Assembly (NCBI RefSeq): GCF_947494875.1
Contig: NZ_CANLWM010000007.1
Span: forward strand, 1-64,000
Length of the DNA: 64,000 bases
DNA from: an uncultured Williamsia sp.
GTDB taxonomy: Bacteria; Actinomycetota; Actinomycetes; Mycobacteriales; Mycobacteriaceae
Reading direction: 5' to 3'
This document shows, one piece after another, positions 16,743 through 25,994 of the stretch. The notes under the pieces are model-generated. The model was not told the DNA's origin and ran no database searches. It was given only the letters and a program-made list of their open reading frames with translations. A program made the position numbers and the translations under genes. Each line of letters starts with the position of its first letter. Positions within the stretch are counted from its first letter, which is position 1.

Positions 16743-17924
16743 TCAGGCGCCGAGCACGATCCCGGCCAACGTGCTGACACCGACGTCCAGGGCGCGTTCG
16801 TCGAGGTCGAAGTTGGGCTGGTGGAGATCGACGGGATCGCCCTCGCCGTTCCACACGCCGAGACGGGCCATCGCGCCCGGCACGTGCTCGAGATACCACG
16901 AGAAGTCCTCGCCGCCACCGGATTGCGGGGTGTCGGTGACCGTGCCGGGGGCGAACGCCTCGGCGCTGCGGCGGATCATGTCGGTGGCGACCGGATCGTT
17001 CACGACCGGCGGCACACCGCGGCGATAGTGCAGTTCGTGCGCCACGCCGAGCGGACGGAGGAGTCCCTCGACGGCGTCGGAGACGAGCGGCTCGAGCAGG
17101 GCCCACGTCGCGTGGTCGCCGGTGCGGACGGTCCCGCGGATGCGGCCCTCCTGCGGGATCGCGTTGGGCGCGTTGCCCGCATGTGCCGCACCCCACACCA
17201 TGACCGTCCCGGTTCGCGGGTCCACGCGCCGGGAGAGCACCGCGGGCAGGCCGGTGATCACGGTGCCCATCGCGTGCACGAGGTCACCGGTGAGATGGGG
17301 CCGTGAGGTGTGACCGCCCGGCGAGTGCAGGACGACCTCGATGTGATCGGCCGCCGACGTGATCGCACCCTCGCGCAGTCCGACCCGCCCGACGACGAGC
17401 TTCGGGTCGCAGTGCAGCGCGAAGATGCGCGAGATGTTCTGTGTGACACCGGCGTCGACCGCGTCGAGGGCGCCACCCGGCATCACCTCCTCGGCCGCCT
17501 GGAACAGCAGTCGCACCCCGACTGGCAGCTCGCCCACCTCCACCAGGACCGACGCGACCGCCATGAGCACGGCGGTGTGTGCGTCGTGTCCACAGGAGTG
17601 GGAGACGCCGTCGACCGTCGAGGAGAACGGCAGTCCGGTGCGTTCGGCGACCGGCAGGGCGTCCATGTCGGCGCGCAGCGCGATCCGCGGCTCGGACGGC
17701 CCGAGGTCGCAGACCACGCCCGTGCCGAGAGGCAGTCGTTGCGGGTCGAGGCCGAGGGAGCGCAGGTGACTCAGCACCACGTCGGTCGTCCGGTGCTCCT
17801 GGCGGGACAGCTCGGGGTGGGCGTGCAGGTCGCGTCGCCACCCGATCATCGTGGCCCGGTGGGTGTCGAGCCACCGGGCGGCGGCGCCCGCCCGGGGATC
17901 CGACCCGGGTGCGGGGACCGTCAT
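16743..17924 (-). CDS. M20 family amidohydrolase/peptidase (AmiB-like)
   Basis: A 393-aa metal-dependent amidohydrolase of the M20D group (N-acyl amino acid hydrolases such as hippuricase). Metal ligands are visible in SCGHDAHTAVLM and in the FQAAEEVMPGGA stretch with the catalytic Glu pair. The lid or dimerisation domain contains HSPGGHTSRP, and SGGGEDFSWYL carries the last metal-binding region. ATG at 17924 overlaps the stop of the upstream enoyl-CoA hydratase gene (ATGA). M. tuberculosis has two such genes here (amiA1, amiB1); only one is present in this window. Confidence 0.9.
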   Translation of the reverse strand: MTVPAPGSDPRAGAAARWLDTHRATMIGWRRDLHAHPELSRQEHRTTDVVLSHLRSLGLDPQRLPLGTGVVCDLGPSEPRIALRADMDALPVAERTGLPFSSTVDGVSHSCGHDAHTAVLMAVASVLVEVGELPVGVRLLFQAAEEVMPGGALDAVDAGVTQNISRIFALHCDPKLVVGRVGLREGAITSAADHIEVVLHSPGGHTSRPHLTGDLVHAMGTVITGLPAVLSRRVDPRTGTVMVWGAAHAGNAPNAIPQEGRIRGTVRTGDHATWALLEPLVSDAVEGLLRPLGVAHELHYRRGVPPVVNDPVATDMIRRSAEAFAPGTVTDTPQSGGGEDFSWYLEHVPGAMARLGVWNGEGDPVDLHQPNFDLDERALDVGVSTLAGIVLGA

Positions 17925-18607
17925 CGAGTCGCGGTCGGTGCCAGGTCGGCGAGCACGGCACGGCGCATCGAGCGCTTCACCGCGGCGAGGTTCGCCCCCG
18001 CGTGACCGGCACGCGCCTGCGCCACCTCGCGGGCGTGGGTCAGGAGGTCGTCGACGGCCACGGCCTCCTCGACGACGCCGGCCGCGACGGCGTCGTCGGA
18101 TCCGTAGCGGCGGCTCGTCGTCATCGCCTCGGTCCGCGTGCTCTCCGGGAGCCGCTCGGCCAGCAACGACGCCATCCCGTCGGGGAAAGGCATGCCCAGC
18201 GCCACCTCGGGGAGCGACCAGAAGCCGCGCTCGGTGCGCATCACGCGGTGGTCGGCGCAGAGGGCGAGCATCGCGCCCGCCCCGAACGCGTGCCCGTTGA
18301 TCGCGGCGACCGTCGCCACCGGCAGCGTCAGCATCCGCGCGTAGAGACCGTGCACCCGATCGATGTAGGCGTCGAGGCCCGACGGATCGGACAACTCGGC
18401 GAGCTCGAGCCCGTTGCTGAAGAACTTGCCCGTGGCGGTGATGACGAGCGCACCGGTCGCCGCGCTCTCGATCTGTTCGAGGGCGGTCTCGAGACCGGTG
18501 ATCCACGCCGACGAGAAACGATTCTCCGGGTTGTCGGGGTCGAGTTCGTGTCCCTCGGTCCCGAGATACAGCTCCCAGACGTCTCCGGAGCGGGTCAGAT
18601 ACGGCAT
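17921..18607 (-). CDS. enoyl-CoA hydratase/isomerase family protein
   Basis: A 228-aa crotonase-fold protein. The oxyanion-hole segments are GKFFSNGLELAEL and NGHAFGAGAMLALCADHRVM. The two Glu residues used by true hydratases are not clearly present: the second region reads FWSLPEVALGMPFPDG, with one Glu. It may therefore be an isomerase or another crotonase-type enzyme (it resembles plant peroxisomal delta3,delta2-enoyl-CoA isomerases in length and sequence). It is coupled by ATGA to the amidohydrolase. Confidence 0.85.
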   Translation of the reverse strand: MPYLTRSGDVWELYLGTEGHELDPDNPENRFSSAWITGLETALEQIESAATGALVITATGKFFSNGLELAELSDPSGLDAYIDRVHGLYARMLTLPVATVAAINGHAFGAGAMLALCADHRVMRTERGFWSLPEVALGMPFPDGMASLLAERLPESTRTEAMTTSRRYGSDDAVAAGVVEEAVAVDDLLTHAREVAQARAGHAGANLAAVKRSMRRAVLADLAPTATR

Positions 18608-18695
18608 CGCATGACCATATCGCGGGGGCCGCGGACCCCGACCACGCCGTCGATCCCACCCGGCTCGTCGTCGGCACCGGTTCTAGGCTCGACGC

Positions 18696-19520
18696 ATGAG
18701 CACCCCTGCGCCCGCGGTCGATCCCGCCGACGATCCCGACGGAGCAGCGGCGGAGGCCGCCGCGGTCCTCGCCGAGCGTCTCGGTTCGCCCGCACACGAT
18801 GTCGCGGTGGTCCTCGGATCGGGGTGGTCGCCCGCAGCGGACAACATCGGCGAGACACGGGCGACCGTGTCGATGGCCGACGTCCCGGGCTTCACGCCAC
18901 CGCGCGCGGCCGGACACGCGGGCACCGTGCAGTCCGTCGACGTGTCGGGACGACGCGTGCTGGTGCTCCTGGGCCGCACGCACGCCTACGAGGGCCACCC
19001 CCTCGAGCGGGTCGTGCACGGCGTCCGCACGGCCGCCGCGGCCGGCGTACACACCGTCGTGCTGACCAACGCCGCCGGCGGCATCCGCGGCGACATGACC
19101 GTCGGCCAGCCCGTCCTCATCTCCGACCACCTGAACCTGACCGCCCGCTCACCACTGCGCGGGGCACAGTTCGTCGACATGGTCGACGCGTACTCGCCCC
19201 GCCTCCGTGACGTCGCCCGCCGCGTCGACCCGGACCTGGCCGAGGGCGTGTACGCCGGGCTGCCGGGACCGCACTACGAGACGCCCGCCGAGATCCGCAT
19301 GCTCGCCGGGATGGGTGCCGACCTGGTCGGCATGTCGACCGTGCACGAGACGATCGCGGCGCGCTCCGCCGGTCTCGACGTCCTCGGCATCTCCCTGGTG
19401 ACCAACCTGGCCGCCGGGATCACCGGCGCCCCGCTCGACCACACCGAGGTCCTGGAGGCCGGGCAGGCCTCCGCGCCCGCGCTCGGCGGCCTGCTGGGTC
19501 GCGTGATCGGCGCCCTGTGA
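18696..19520 (+). CDS. punA: purine-nucleoside phosphorylase (trimeric type)
   Basis: A 274-aa PNP that cleaves inosine and guanosine with phosphate to the base and ribose-1-phosphate. Phosphate-binding residues lie in [19 protein letters not shown] and VLTNAAGGI; the purine-binding region has [17 protein letters not shown], and [13 protein letters not shown] and [12 protein letters not shown] complete the trimeric (PNP/MTAP) family signature. GTG of the phosphomannomutase gene overlaps its stop. It works with the nearby upp, add, deoA and cdd genes in nucleoside salvage. This is the same order as M. tuberculosis Rv3307-Rv3308. Confidence 0.95.
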   Translation: MSTPAPAVDPADDPDGAAAEAAAVLAERLGSPAHDVAVVLGSGWSPAADNIGETRATVSMADVPGFTPPRAAGHAGTVQSVDVSGRRVLVLLGRTHAYEGHPLERVVHGVRTAAAAGVHTVVLTNAAGGIRGDMTVGQPVLISDHLNLTARSPLRGAQFVDMVDAYSPRLRDVARRVDPDLAEGVYAGLPGPHYETPAEIRMLAGMGADLVGMSTVHETIAARSAGLDVLGISLVTNLAAGITGAPLDHTEVLEAGQASAPALGGLLGRVIGAL

Positions 19521-21217
19521 CCGACGGGACACGCCCGCCCACAGGCGAATCCCTCGTCGAGGCGGTCCACGCCTGGATCGCCGCCGACCCCGACCCGACC
19601 ACGCGGGCGGAGCTCGTCGCGCTCGACGACGACGCTCTGGCCGAGCGCTTCACCGCCCCACTGCGATTCGGCACCGCCGGCCTGCGCGGACCGGTCCGGG
19701 CAGGTCCGTCGGGCATGAACCGCCTGGTGGTGCACCGAGCCACCGACGCCCTCGCGACCTTCCTGCGACGGCACCCCGGTGCGACCGAGACCGTGGTGAT
19801 CGGGCGCGACGCCCGACACGGGTCGCAGGCGTTCGCCTCCGAGGCCGCGACCGTGATGCGACAGCGGGGCTTCGACGTCGTCGAGATCCCCGAGCCGGTT
19901 CCCACTCCCGTCGTCGCGCACGCCACGCGCGCTCTGTACGCCGTGGCCGGGATCATGATCACCGCCTCGCACAACCCGCCGGCCGACAACGGGTACAAGG
20001 TCTACCTCGGCGGCGACGACCTGGTCCGCGGCGCACAGCTCGTCCCGCCCGCCGACGCCGAGATCGAAGCACTCATGGACGTCGTCGGCGGCGAGGCGTC
20101 CTCCGACGATCCCGCTCCGACCGCGCGCACCACCGATTCCCGCGCCGACGAGGCCGTGGCCCGCCATCTCGCCTCCATCGCCGATCGTTTCGGCCCCGGT
20201 CCCCGCCCGGTCCGCGTCGCGTTGACCGCGATGCACGGCGTCGGCGGGGAGGCCGCACTCGCGGCGCTGCGGTCCGCCGGCGTCACCGACATCGCCGTCG
20301 TCGACGAGCAGTTCGCACCCGACCCCGACTTCCCCACCGTCGCGTTCCCCAACCCCGAGGAGCCCGGGGCCGCGGACATGCTGCTCGACCTCGCCCGCAC
20401 CGCCGGCGCCGACGTCGCGATCGCCCTCGACCCCGACGCCGATCGCTGTGCCGTCGGTGCCGAGATCGACGGCACCTGGCGCATGCTCACCGGTGACGAG
20501 ACCGGCGCCCTGCTGGCAGACAATCTGCTGTCGCACACCCCGACTCGCGGTGACACGGTCCCGTTGGTCGCCACCACGATCGTGTCCGGCTCGTTGGTCG
20601 AGAGGGTGTGCGAACACCACGGCGCCCGGTTCGCCCGCACGCTCACCGGCTTCAAGTGGCTGGTCCGTGCGGGTGACGGCCTTCTGTACGCCTACGAGGA
20701 GGCCATCGGCCACTGCGTCGACCCGGATTCGGTCCGCGACAAGGACGGTATCGGCGCCGCCGTCGCGGTGGTCGATCTCGTCGCATCCCGCGCGGCGTCG
20801 GGAACCCCCGCGAGCGCGGCGATCGCGACCGCGCTGGACGATCTCTCCGACCGCCACGGCGTCCACCTGACCGCCCAGGTCTCCCACCGCACCGACGACC
20901 TCGCGTCGATCACCGCCGCGATGGACCGGCTGCGCACCGCTCCCCCGACGACACTCCTCGGTGTCCCGGCGACCGTCGACGACCACGCGACCCGCGCGGA
21001 CGCACTCCGCACCGACGCCGTGGCTGTCACCGCGCGCGACGACGAGCTCCGGCTGCGGGTCATCGTGCGACCGTCCGGCACCGAACCGAAGGTGAAGGCC
21101 TACCTCGAGGTCGCCCTCCGCCCCGACGCCGACCGACGTGCGGCACGCGACCGCGCGCGCCGACTGCTCGACGAATTGCGTGGTGTCGCCGCCGACCTGG
21201 TCGGCGGCGACGGATGA
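19517..21217 (+). CDS. pmmB: phosphomannomutase/phosphoglucomutase (PmmB-like)
   Basis: A 566-aa alpha-D-phosphohexomutase. The phosphoserine loop reads [19 protein letters not shown], the metal-binding loop [10 protein letters not shown], the sugar-binding loop [11 protein letters not shown] and the C-terminal phosphate-binding loop [15 protein letters not shown]. All four functional loops are intact. Length is that of the larger PGM2/phosphopentomutase-like subgroup. Coupling to PNP by a GTGA overlap suggests it may convert ribose-1-phosphate released by the phosphorylase (phosphopentomutase role), besides or instead of mannose-1-phosphate; this is an inference. Confidence 0.92.
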   Translation: MTDGTRPPTGESLVEAVHAWIAADPDPTTRAELVALDDDALAERFTAPLRFGTAGLRGPVRAGPSGMNRLVVHRATDALATFLRRHPGATETVVIGRDARHGSQAFASEAATVMRQRGFDVVEIPEPVPTPVVAHATRALYAVAGIMITASHNPPADNGYKVYLGGDDLVRGAQLVPPADAEIEALMDVVGGEASSDDPAPTARTTDSRADEAVARHLASIADRFGPGPRPVRVALTAMHGVGGEAALAALRSAGVTDIAVVDEQFAPDPDFPTVAFPNPEEPGAADMLLDLARTAGADVAIALDPDADRCAVGAEIDGTWRMLTGDETGALLADNLLSHTPTRGDTVPLVATTIVSGSLVERVCEHHGARFARTLTGFKWLVRAGDGLLYAYEEAIGHCVDPDSVRDKDGIGAAVAVVDLVASRAASGTPASAAIATALDDLSDRHGVHLTAQVSHRTDDLASITAAMDRLRTAPPTTLLGVPATVDDHATRADALRTDAVAVTARDDELRLRVIVRPSGTEPKVKAYLEVALRPDADRRAARDRARRLLDELRGVAADLVGGDG

Positions 21218-22029
21218 CAGCCTCGGTCGACCGCACCCCCGTCGTCGCGACCGACCGGGTCGACGTGGTCCGTGGCGGCCGCCATCTGCTGTCCGACATC
21301 ACCGTCCGCGTGCACCCGGGTGAGCACTGGGCTTTACTGGGCCCGAACGGCGCGGGGAAGTCGACGCTGCTGAACATCCTCGGCGCCTTCGGACACCCGA
21401 CCCACGGCACGGTCGACGTGTTGGGTGCGCGGCTCGGTCGCGTCGACATGCGCGAACTGCGTACGCACATCGGCCACGTCGACCCACGCCACCGCCTCGA
21501 TCTCCCGTCGAGTGCCCACGACGTCGTCCTGACCGGACTGACCAACACCCCCGAACTCGACCGACGTCGCACCTACACCGACGCCGAGCACCTCCGCGCC
21601 GACGAGCTCCTCGACATCCTCGGCATGGCGTCGCGGCGCCATCTGCCGTGGACGACGATGAGCCAGGGCGAACGTGGCCGCACCCTCGTCGCCCGCGCAC
21701 TGATCGGATCGCCGTCTCTGGTCCTGCTCGACGAACCCGCCACCGGACTCGACCTCGCGGCACGTGAACAGCTGCTGATCGGGATCGACGAACTGCGCTC
21801 GCAGGTACCGGATCTGGCGAGCATCATGGTCACCCACCATCTCGAGGACCTGCCCACCAGCACGTCTCATGCGCTGCTGCTCCGCGACGGCCGCAGCGTC
21901 GCACAGGGTCCCGTCGACGAGGCACTGACCTCGTCGACCGTGAGCGCCTGCTTCGACCATCCCGTCGAGCTCGGACGTGTCCGCGGGCGATGGTCGGCGA
22001 CCACCCGTCAGGTGGACGTCAGGAACTGA
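21214..22029 (+). CDS. ABC transporter ATP-binding protein (no adjacent permease)
   Basis: A 271-aa single ABC domain with Walker A GPNGAGKST, signature TMSQGERGRTL (a variant of LSGGQ), Walker B SLVLLDEPATGLD and H-loop MVTHHLEDL. It overlaps the mutase gene by ATGA. No membrane permease or binding protein gene is near, so it may act with a permease elsewhere. Its sequence resembles the stand-alone ATPases annotated as molybdate-type (COG1119); the substrate is unknown. The last 11 nt overlap the convergent NUDIX gene. Confidence 0.88.
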   Translation: MTASVDRTPVVATDRVDVVRGGRHLLSDITVRVHPGEHWALLGPNGAGKSTLLNILGAFGHPTHGTVDVLGARLGRVDMRELRTHIGHVDPRHRLDLPSSAHDVVLTGLTNTPELDRRRTYTDAEHLRADELLDILGMASRRHLPWTTMSQGERGRTLVARALIGSPSLVLLDEPATGLDLAAREQLLIGIDELRSQVPDLASIMVTHHLEDLPTSTSHALLLRDGRSVAQGPVDEALTSSTVSACFDHPVELGRVRGRWSATTRQVDVRN

Positions 22030-22516
22030 CCAGTTCACCGTCGCGGAACACGACCGACCGGACGGCGGATCCGGCGTCGAACAGCAGCGGCGCCAACCGC
22101 ATCGGCTCGAACGCGCTGTGCGTCAGCGCGTCTCGCGTCCGCCAGCGGAACGTGTGATCGACACCCCATCCCCGCGCGTCGTCGAGGTCGAGGTCGGCGC
22201 CGTCCACGTCGAAGCAGAACACGATCTCGTGCACGTCGTCCCCCGGCGTCGACACGAAGTTCTCCACCATGAGGTGCAGCCGACCGATCGGCAGCGGTAC
22301 GCCGATCTCCTCCATGAGCTCGCGTTCACAGGCGTGATAGGCGCTCTCCGTCCGCCGGACACGCCCACCCGGCAGGAACTCCGAGAGACGGGAGCCGTGC
22401 GCGCAGGTGAGCACCGCGTCGCCGGAGCGGACCACCGCGGCGGACCGCACGCGGAACACCCCGTCCCCGATGACGGTCGGCGGCCCGTCGGCGACGGGAT
22501 CCGCACCCCCGGTCAT
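22019..22516 (-). CDS. NUDIX hydrolase
   Basis: A 165-aa pyrophosphohydrolase with a complete Nudix box: [20 protein letters not shown] then EIGV, matching Gx5Ex7REUxEExGU. The rest is beta-rich ([20 protein letters not shown] at the start of the domain, [15 protein letters not shown]-like strands later). Its ATG at 22516 overlaps the upp stop (ATGA), so it is coupled to uracil phosphoribosyltransferase and may sanitise or recycle a nucleotide. The substrate cannot be read from sequence. Confidence 0.9.
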   Translation of the reverse strand: MTGGADPVADGPPTVIGDGVFRVRSAAVVRSGDAVLTCAHGSRLSEFLPGGRVRRTESAYHACERELMEEIGVPLPIGRLHLMVENFVSTPGDDVHEIVFCFDVDGADLDLDDARGWGVDHTFRWRTRDALTHSAFEPMRLAPLLFDAGSAVRSVVFRDGELVSS

Positions 22517-23181
22517 CGCGGACCGAACTGGCGGTCGCCGGCGTCGCCGAGACCCGGGAGGATGTAGGCGTTCTCGTTCAGCCTGTCGTCGACGGCCGCG
22601 GTCACCAGCCGCACCGCGGGTGTGCAGCTCGCCAACTCCGCGATCCCCTCGGGCGCGGCCACCACGCACACCGCCGTCACGTCGCGGGCCCCTCGGCCGG
22701 CGAGCAGACCGATGGTGTGCACCATCGACCCGCCGGTGGCGAGCATGGGGTCGAGGACGAAGACCGGTGTCCGCGACAGGTCGGCGGGCAGCGACTCCAG
22801 ATACGGAACAGGCTCGTGGGTGTCCTCGTCACGCGCGATCCCGACGAAACCCACGTTGGATTCCGGGATCATCGCGTGCGCCTGCTCGACCATCCCGAGG
22901 CCGGCCCGCAGGACGGGCACCAGCAGCGGCGGGCTCGCCAGCCGCGACCCCGTGGTCGCCACGAGCGGCGTCTCGATCTCGACGGGATCCTCGGCCGCAC
23001 CCCGCAGCGCCTCGTAGATCAGCATCTGGGTGAGATCGGCCAATGCGCCGCGGAACGCGGCGTTGTCGGTGCGGCGATCACGCAGGGTGGTCAGGCGCGC
23101 GTGCGCAAGAGGATGGTCGACGACGATCACCGCGTCCGACCCGGATGGGTCGGCGTTCGGCGGGGTCGCGTCTGCGTCCAT
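22513..23181 (-). CDS. upp: uracil phosphoribosyltransferase
   Basis: A 222-aa type I phosphoribosyltransferase that makes UMP from uracil and PRPP. The PRPP loop is [17 protein letters not shown], the substrate hood [17 protein letters not shown], and the uracil-binding C-terminus [16 protein letters not shown]; all are typical. An N-terminal extension of about 15 residues precedes the usual start of the fold ([18 protein letters not shown]). It is followed by the NUDIX gene in an ATGA overlap. Confidence 0.95.
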   Translation of the reverse strand: MDADATPPNADPSGSDAVIVVDHPLAHARLTTLRDRRTDNAAFRGALADLTQMLIYEALRGAAEDPVEIETPLVATTGSRLASPPLLVPVLRAGLGMVEQAHAMIPESNVGFVGIARDEDTHEPVPYLESLPADLSRTPVFVLDPMLATGGSMVHTIGLLAGRGARDVTAVCVVAAPEGIAELASCTPAVRLVTAAVDDRLNENAYILPGLGDAGDRQFGPR

Positions 23182-23285
23182 CGCTGCATCGTAGGCGTGT
23201 CCACGCCGCGAACCGAACCCACGCGGCGGACGGGCGGGTCGGCACGGAGTGGAACCAGCCGACGACGATGCGCGTCCAATCGAGC

Positions 23286-23609
23286 ATGGACAGCACCCCG
23301 CTCTCGGTCCGCACCACCCCGCTCGCGGACCTCTCCGCCGGTCTCGACGAGTCCGGCGCGACCCTCGCCCGGATCCCCGCCGTCACGGGCCTCGGCGCGA
23401 CAGACGCCACCGCACTGGCCCTCGGACTGATCGCCTGCGACCTCGTCGCCACCCTCCTGCGCCTCGCGGTGGAGAACCACAGGGCAACCGTCGACGCCGG
23501 GACGGCGGTGAGCCGGATCGCCGAGGCGACGTCGACGTCCGCACGGGCATACGGCGCCACCGACGTCGACGCCGCCGGGCGGCTCCGCACCGCCGGGTCC
23601 GCGGCATGA
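23286..23609 (+). CDS. EspC-like type VII secretion substrate
   Basis: A 107-aa mostly helical protein without Trp-Xaa-Gly but with a Tyr-x-x-x-Asp (YGATD, residues 89-93) near the C-terminus, the general export signal of ESX/type VII substrates. Size, Ala-rich helices and the [15 protein letters not shown] context fit the EspC/DUF2580 group. The ATG at 23286 is used; another ATG at 23268 would add 6 residues. Its stop overlaps the start of the NlpC/P60 gene (ATGA), so the two are probably made and exported as partners. No ESX machinery genes are in the window. Confidence 0.7.
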   Translation: MDSTPLSVRTTPLADLSAGLDESGATLARIPAVTGLGATDATALALGLIACDLVATLLRLAVENHRATVDAGTAVSRIAEATSTSARAYGATDVDAAGRLRTAGSAA

Positions 23610-24640
23610 GCGGGATGGTCACGGCGCTGGCCGCACCGATCCGCGCTCTTCTCGACGCCGTCGGGTCCGGCAGCCTCCCCGGGGACGGGCCGCTGGCCGG
23701 TCTGCGGACCGCCGCCGACGGGCTCGACCGCGTTGCCGCCGACGTCGGACGGTTCACCGCGGCGACAGAAGACGTGTGGGCCTCGACCGGAGCCGACGGC
23801 GCACGGCAGACGGCCGACGCGCAGCGGACCCATCTCGCGGGCCTCGCCGACGACGCACGGACCGTCGCGGACATCGGCGACGAGGCCGGCGTCGCGGTGG
23901 CGGAGGCGGCGACCGGTCTCCGCGGAGTGCTGGACTCCTTCACCGCTGCCGCCGACGCACTCGGCCCGGCCATCTCGCAGCCGCCCGGGCTCCTCGCGCT
24001 GGTCGGACTTGCGGCGACGCACCTCGCTCGGGCCCTCGTGATCGTCGGCCGTGCGCAGGCCACGCTGGCCGGCCTGCAGCGTCGCGCGGAGGCGATCGGT
24101 CGACGCCGGGCACCGGCCCTGCCAGACCTCACCCGGCTCCGTCGCGTCACAGGTGATCACGGCGCCGACACCCGCGGGGCGAGCGCCGGCAGCCCGACCG
24201 CTGGCACGGCGCACGGCGCGTCGACGTCGGCGGCGTCGGCGAACGGCAGGGTCGCCATCACACTGCCCGACGGGTCGGTGGCGTACGCCCCGAACGAACG
24301 GGCGGCGACCGCCGTCCGAGCCGCCCTGTCGCAGCGCGGGGTGCCGTACGCCTGGGGTGGCACCACCCCGGGTCGCGGGCTCGACTGCAGCGCGCTCACC
24401 CAGTACGCGTACCGGCAGGCGGGCGTGGAGTTGCCCCGTCTCGCCCAGGACCAGGACACCGCCGGCTACCGCGTCGACCGGGGCGAGCTTCTCCCGGGTG
24501 ACCTGGCCGTCTGGTCGGGACACGTGGCGATGGTCGTCGGCAACGGCCAGATGATCGAGGCGGGCGACCCGGTCGGGATCTCACCGATCCGCACCAGCAA
24601 CGCCGGGCAGCGTTTCGAGGGCTTCTTCCGACCCCGATGA
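23606..24640 (+). CDS. NlpC/P60 peptidoglycan hydrolase with WXG100-like N-terminus
   Basis: A 344-aa protein with two parts. Residues 1-170 are a helical Ala-rich domain like those of type VII-exported effectors, with no Sec signal peptide. After a low-complexity Ala/Gly/Ser/Thr linker (about 183-215), residues 235-344 form an NlpC/P60 domain. There the catalytic Cys261 lies in GRGLDCSALTQYAY and His306 in WSGHVAMVVGNG, with RGVPYAWGGTTPG before them. It would cleave gamma-D-Glu-diaminopimelate bonds in peptidoglycan. Because it lacks a Sec signal and is coupled to an EspC-like protein with a YxxxD motif, export as a heterodimer through an ESX system is the likely route. Confidence 0.85.
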   Translation: MSGMVTALAAPIRALLDAVGSGSLPGDGPLAGLRTAADGLDRVAADVGRFTAATEDVWASTGADGARQTADAQRTHLAGLADDARTVADIGDEAGVAVAEAATGLRGVLDSFTAAADALGPAISQPPGLLALVGLAATHLARALVIVGRAQATLAGLQRRAEAIGRRRAPALPDLTRLRRVTGDHGADTRGASAGSPTAGTAHGASTSAASANGRVAITLPDGSVAYAPNERAATAVRAALSQRGVPYAWGGTTPGRGLDCSALTQYAYRQAGVELPRLAQDQDTAGYRVDRGELLPGDLAVWSGHVAMVVGNGQMIEAGDPVGISPIRTSNAGQRFEGFFRPR

Positions 24641-24707
24641 GACACGTCCGCGCCGGTCAGCAGGCCACTGCGCTGATCCACAGGTGCTCCCGCTAGGGTT
24701 GCGAGCC

Positions 24708-25979
24708 ATGGCCGGAGACATCGTCCCGATCGAGCTCGGACTGACCGACGGAAACGTGGTCACGCTGTGGGCGCCGCGGTGGCGTGAGGGTGACGACGAG
24801 TGGGAGGCATTCCTCGGCCTCGACGAGGACCTCTACGGGTTCCCGGGCGTTGCCCAACTCGTCGCGTTCGTCCGGTCCGACGACGACAACGACCTCGTCG
24901 AACACCCTGCGTGGGAGACCATCTCCGGTGTGCAGGCCGAGGAGCTCGTCCCGGCGAAGGACAAGACATACGACCTCATCGGCGTCCCCGAGCTCGCGGC
25001 CGAGGACCCGACACCCGAGGTCGTCGCCGAACTCGAGGACGCGCTGGAGATCGTGCGCATCATCGGTGAGGTGTGCGAGCTGTCCACCGTCACACGCTTC
25101 TTCAACGGCAACCCCATCCTCGGCGCGGTCACCGTCGGGACGACGAACTTCGTCGGCAAGGAGGGTCTCGAGCTCTGGGGCCGCATCGGCACCCTGATCG
25201 ACAAGCACTGGGACAGCGTGGTCGACGCCATCGACGAGGTCATCACCACACCGGACGTCGACGCGACCGCGGTCGCGACCGCCGAGGCCGAGCTCGAGGC
25301 GGCGTCCAGCGCTGAGGACGAGGACGAGCCCGACGACGAGGACGTCGAGATCGTTGCGGGTGCCGGTGCCGTCGACGAGGAGGACGTCGCCGACGAGCCC
25401 GACGACGACGAGGAGGGCGACCTCGAGGACGACTTCTGGTCGGCGGTCGGCATCGATCCCATCCGTATCGTCACCGACGCTGCCGAGTACCTCACCCTGC
25501 GCTGTTATCTCGGCGACGACCCGGTGTTCCTCGGCAAGGACGGCACGATCTTCGTGTTCACCTCGGAACGGGCCCTGTCCCGCTTCGTGGCGCAGTCCGA
25601 CGATCACGACCTGGCCGAGGTCAGCACCTTCGAGGAGGTGCGGGTAGCCGCCACGGACGGGTCGCTCGAGGTCGACGTCTACGAGGAGAACGTCTACGTG
25701 CTCCCCGGCATCGCGACCGACATCCTCGACGGGCCCCGCCGGATGGACCGCAAGCAGGTGGAGCTCGCCGTCGAACTCCTCAGCGACGCAGCGGATTTCG
25801 CCGACGACGACTCCGTCGCCGAGGCGTTGGCGTCCACCACTCCGCTGGGCTGGTTCATCAGCTACACCGTGAACCCCGACCCCAAGCGCCTCGCGCCGAG
25901 CGGGCCGTTCGACAACGAGTCCGAGGAGTTCCGGGCCCTCGTCCACGAGTTCGAGGCCCGACTCGTCAAGAAGGCCTGA
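24708..25979 (+). CDS. conserved acidic hypothetical protein (Rv3311-like)
   Basis: A 423-aa cytoplasmic protein with no recognised catalytic motif. N- and C-terminal parts look related: each has a strand-rich block ending in a similar phrase (VAQLVAFVRSDDDNDLVEHP against ALSRFVAQSDDHDLAEV), suggesting an internal duplication. Between them (about residues 180-240) lies a very acidic stretch of Asp and Glu with few other residues. The ATG at 24708 gives MAGDIVPIELGLTDG. M. tuberculosis Rv3311, also of unknown function, holds the same place near add, as I recall. It ends 15 nt before the convergent add gene. Confidence 0.8.
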   Translation: MAGDIVPIELGLTDGNVVTLWAPRWREGDDEWEAFLGLDEDLYGFPGVAQLVAFVRSDDDNDLVEHPAWETISGVQAEELVPAKDKTYDLIGVPELAAEDPTPEVVAELEDALEIVRIIGEVCELSTVTRFFNGNPILGAVTVGTTNFVGKEGLELWGRIGTLIDKHWDSVVDAIDEVITTPDVDATAVATAEAELEAASSAEDEDEPDDEDVEIVAGAGAVDEEDVADEPDDDEEGDLEDDFWSAVGIDPIRIVTDAAEYLTLRCYLGDDPVFLGKDGTIFVFTSERALSRFVAQSDDHDLAEVSTFEEVRVAATDGSLEVDVYEENVYVLPGIATDILDGPRRMDRKQVELAVELLSDAADFADDDSVAEALASTTPLGWFISYTVNPDPKRLAPSGPFDNESEEFRALVHEFEARLVKKA

Positions 25980-25994
25980 CGCGGCCCCGGTCGA

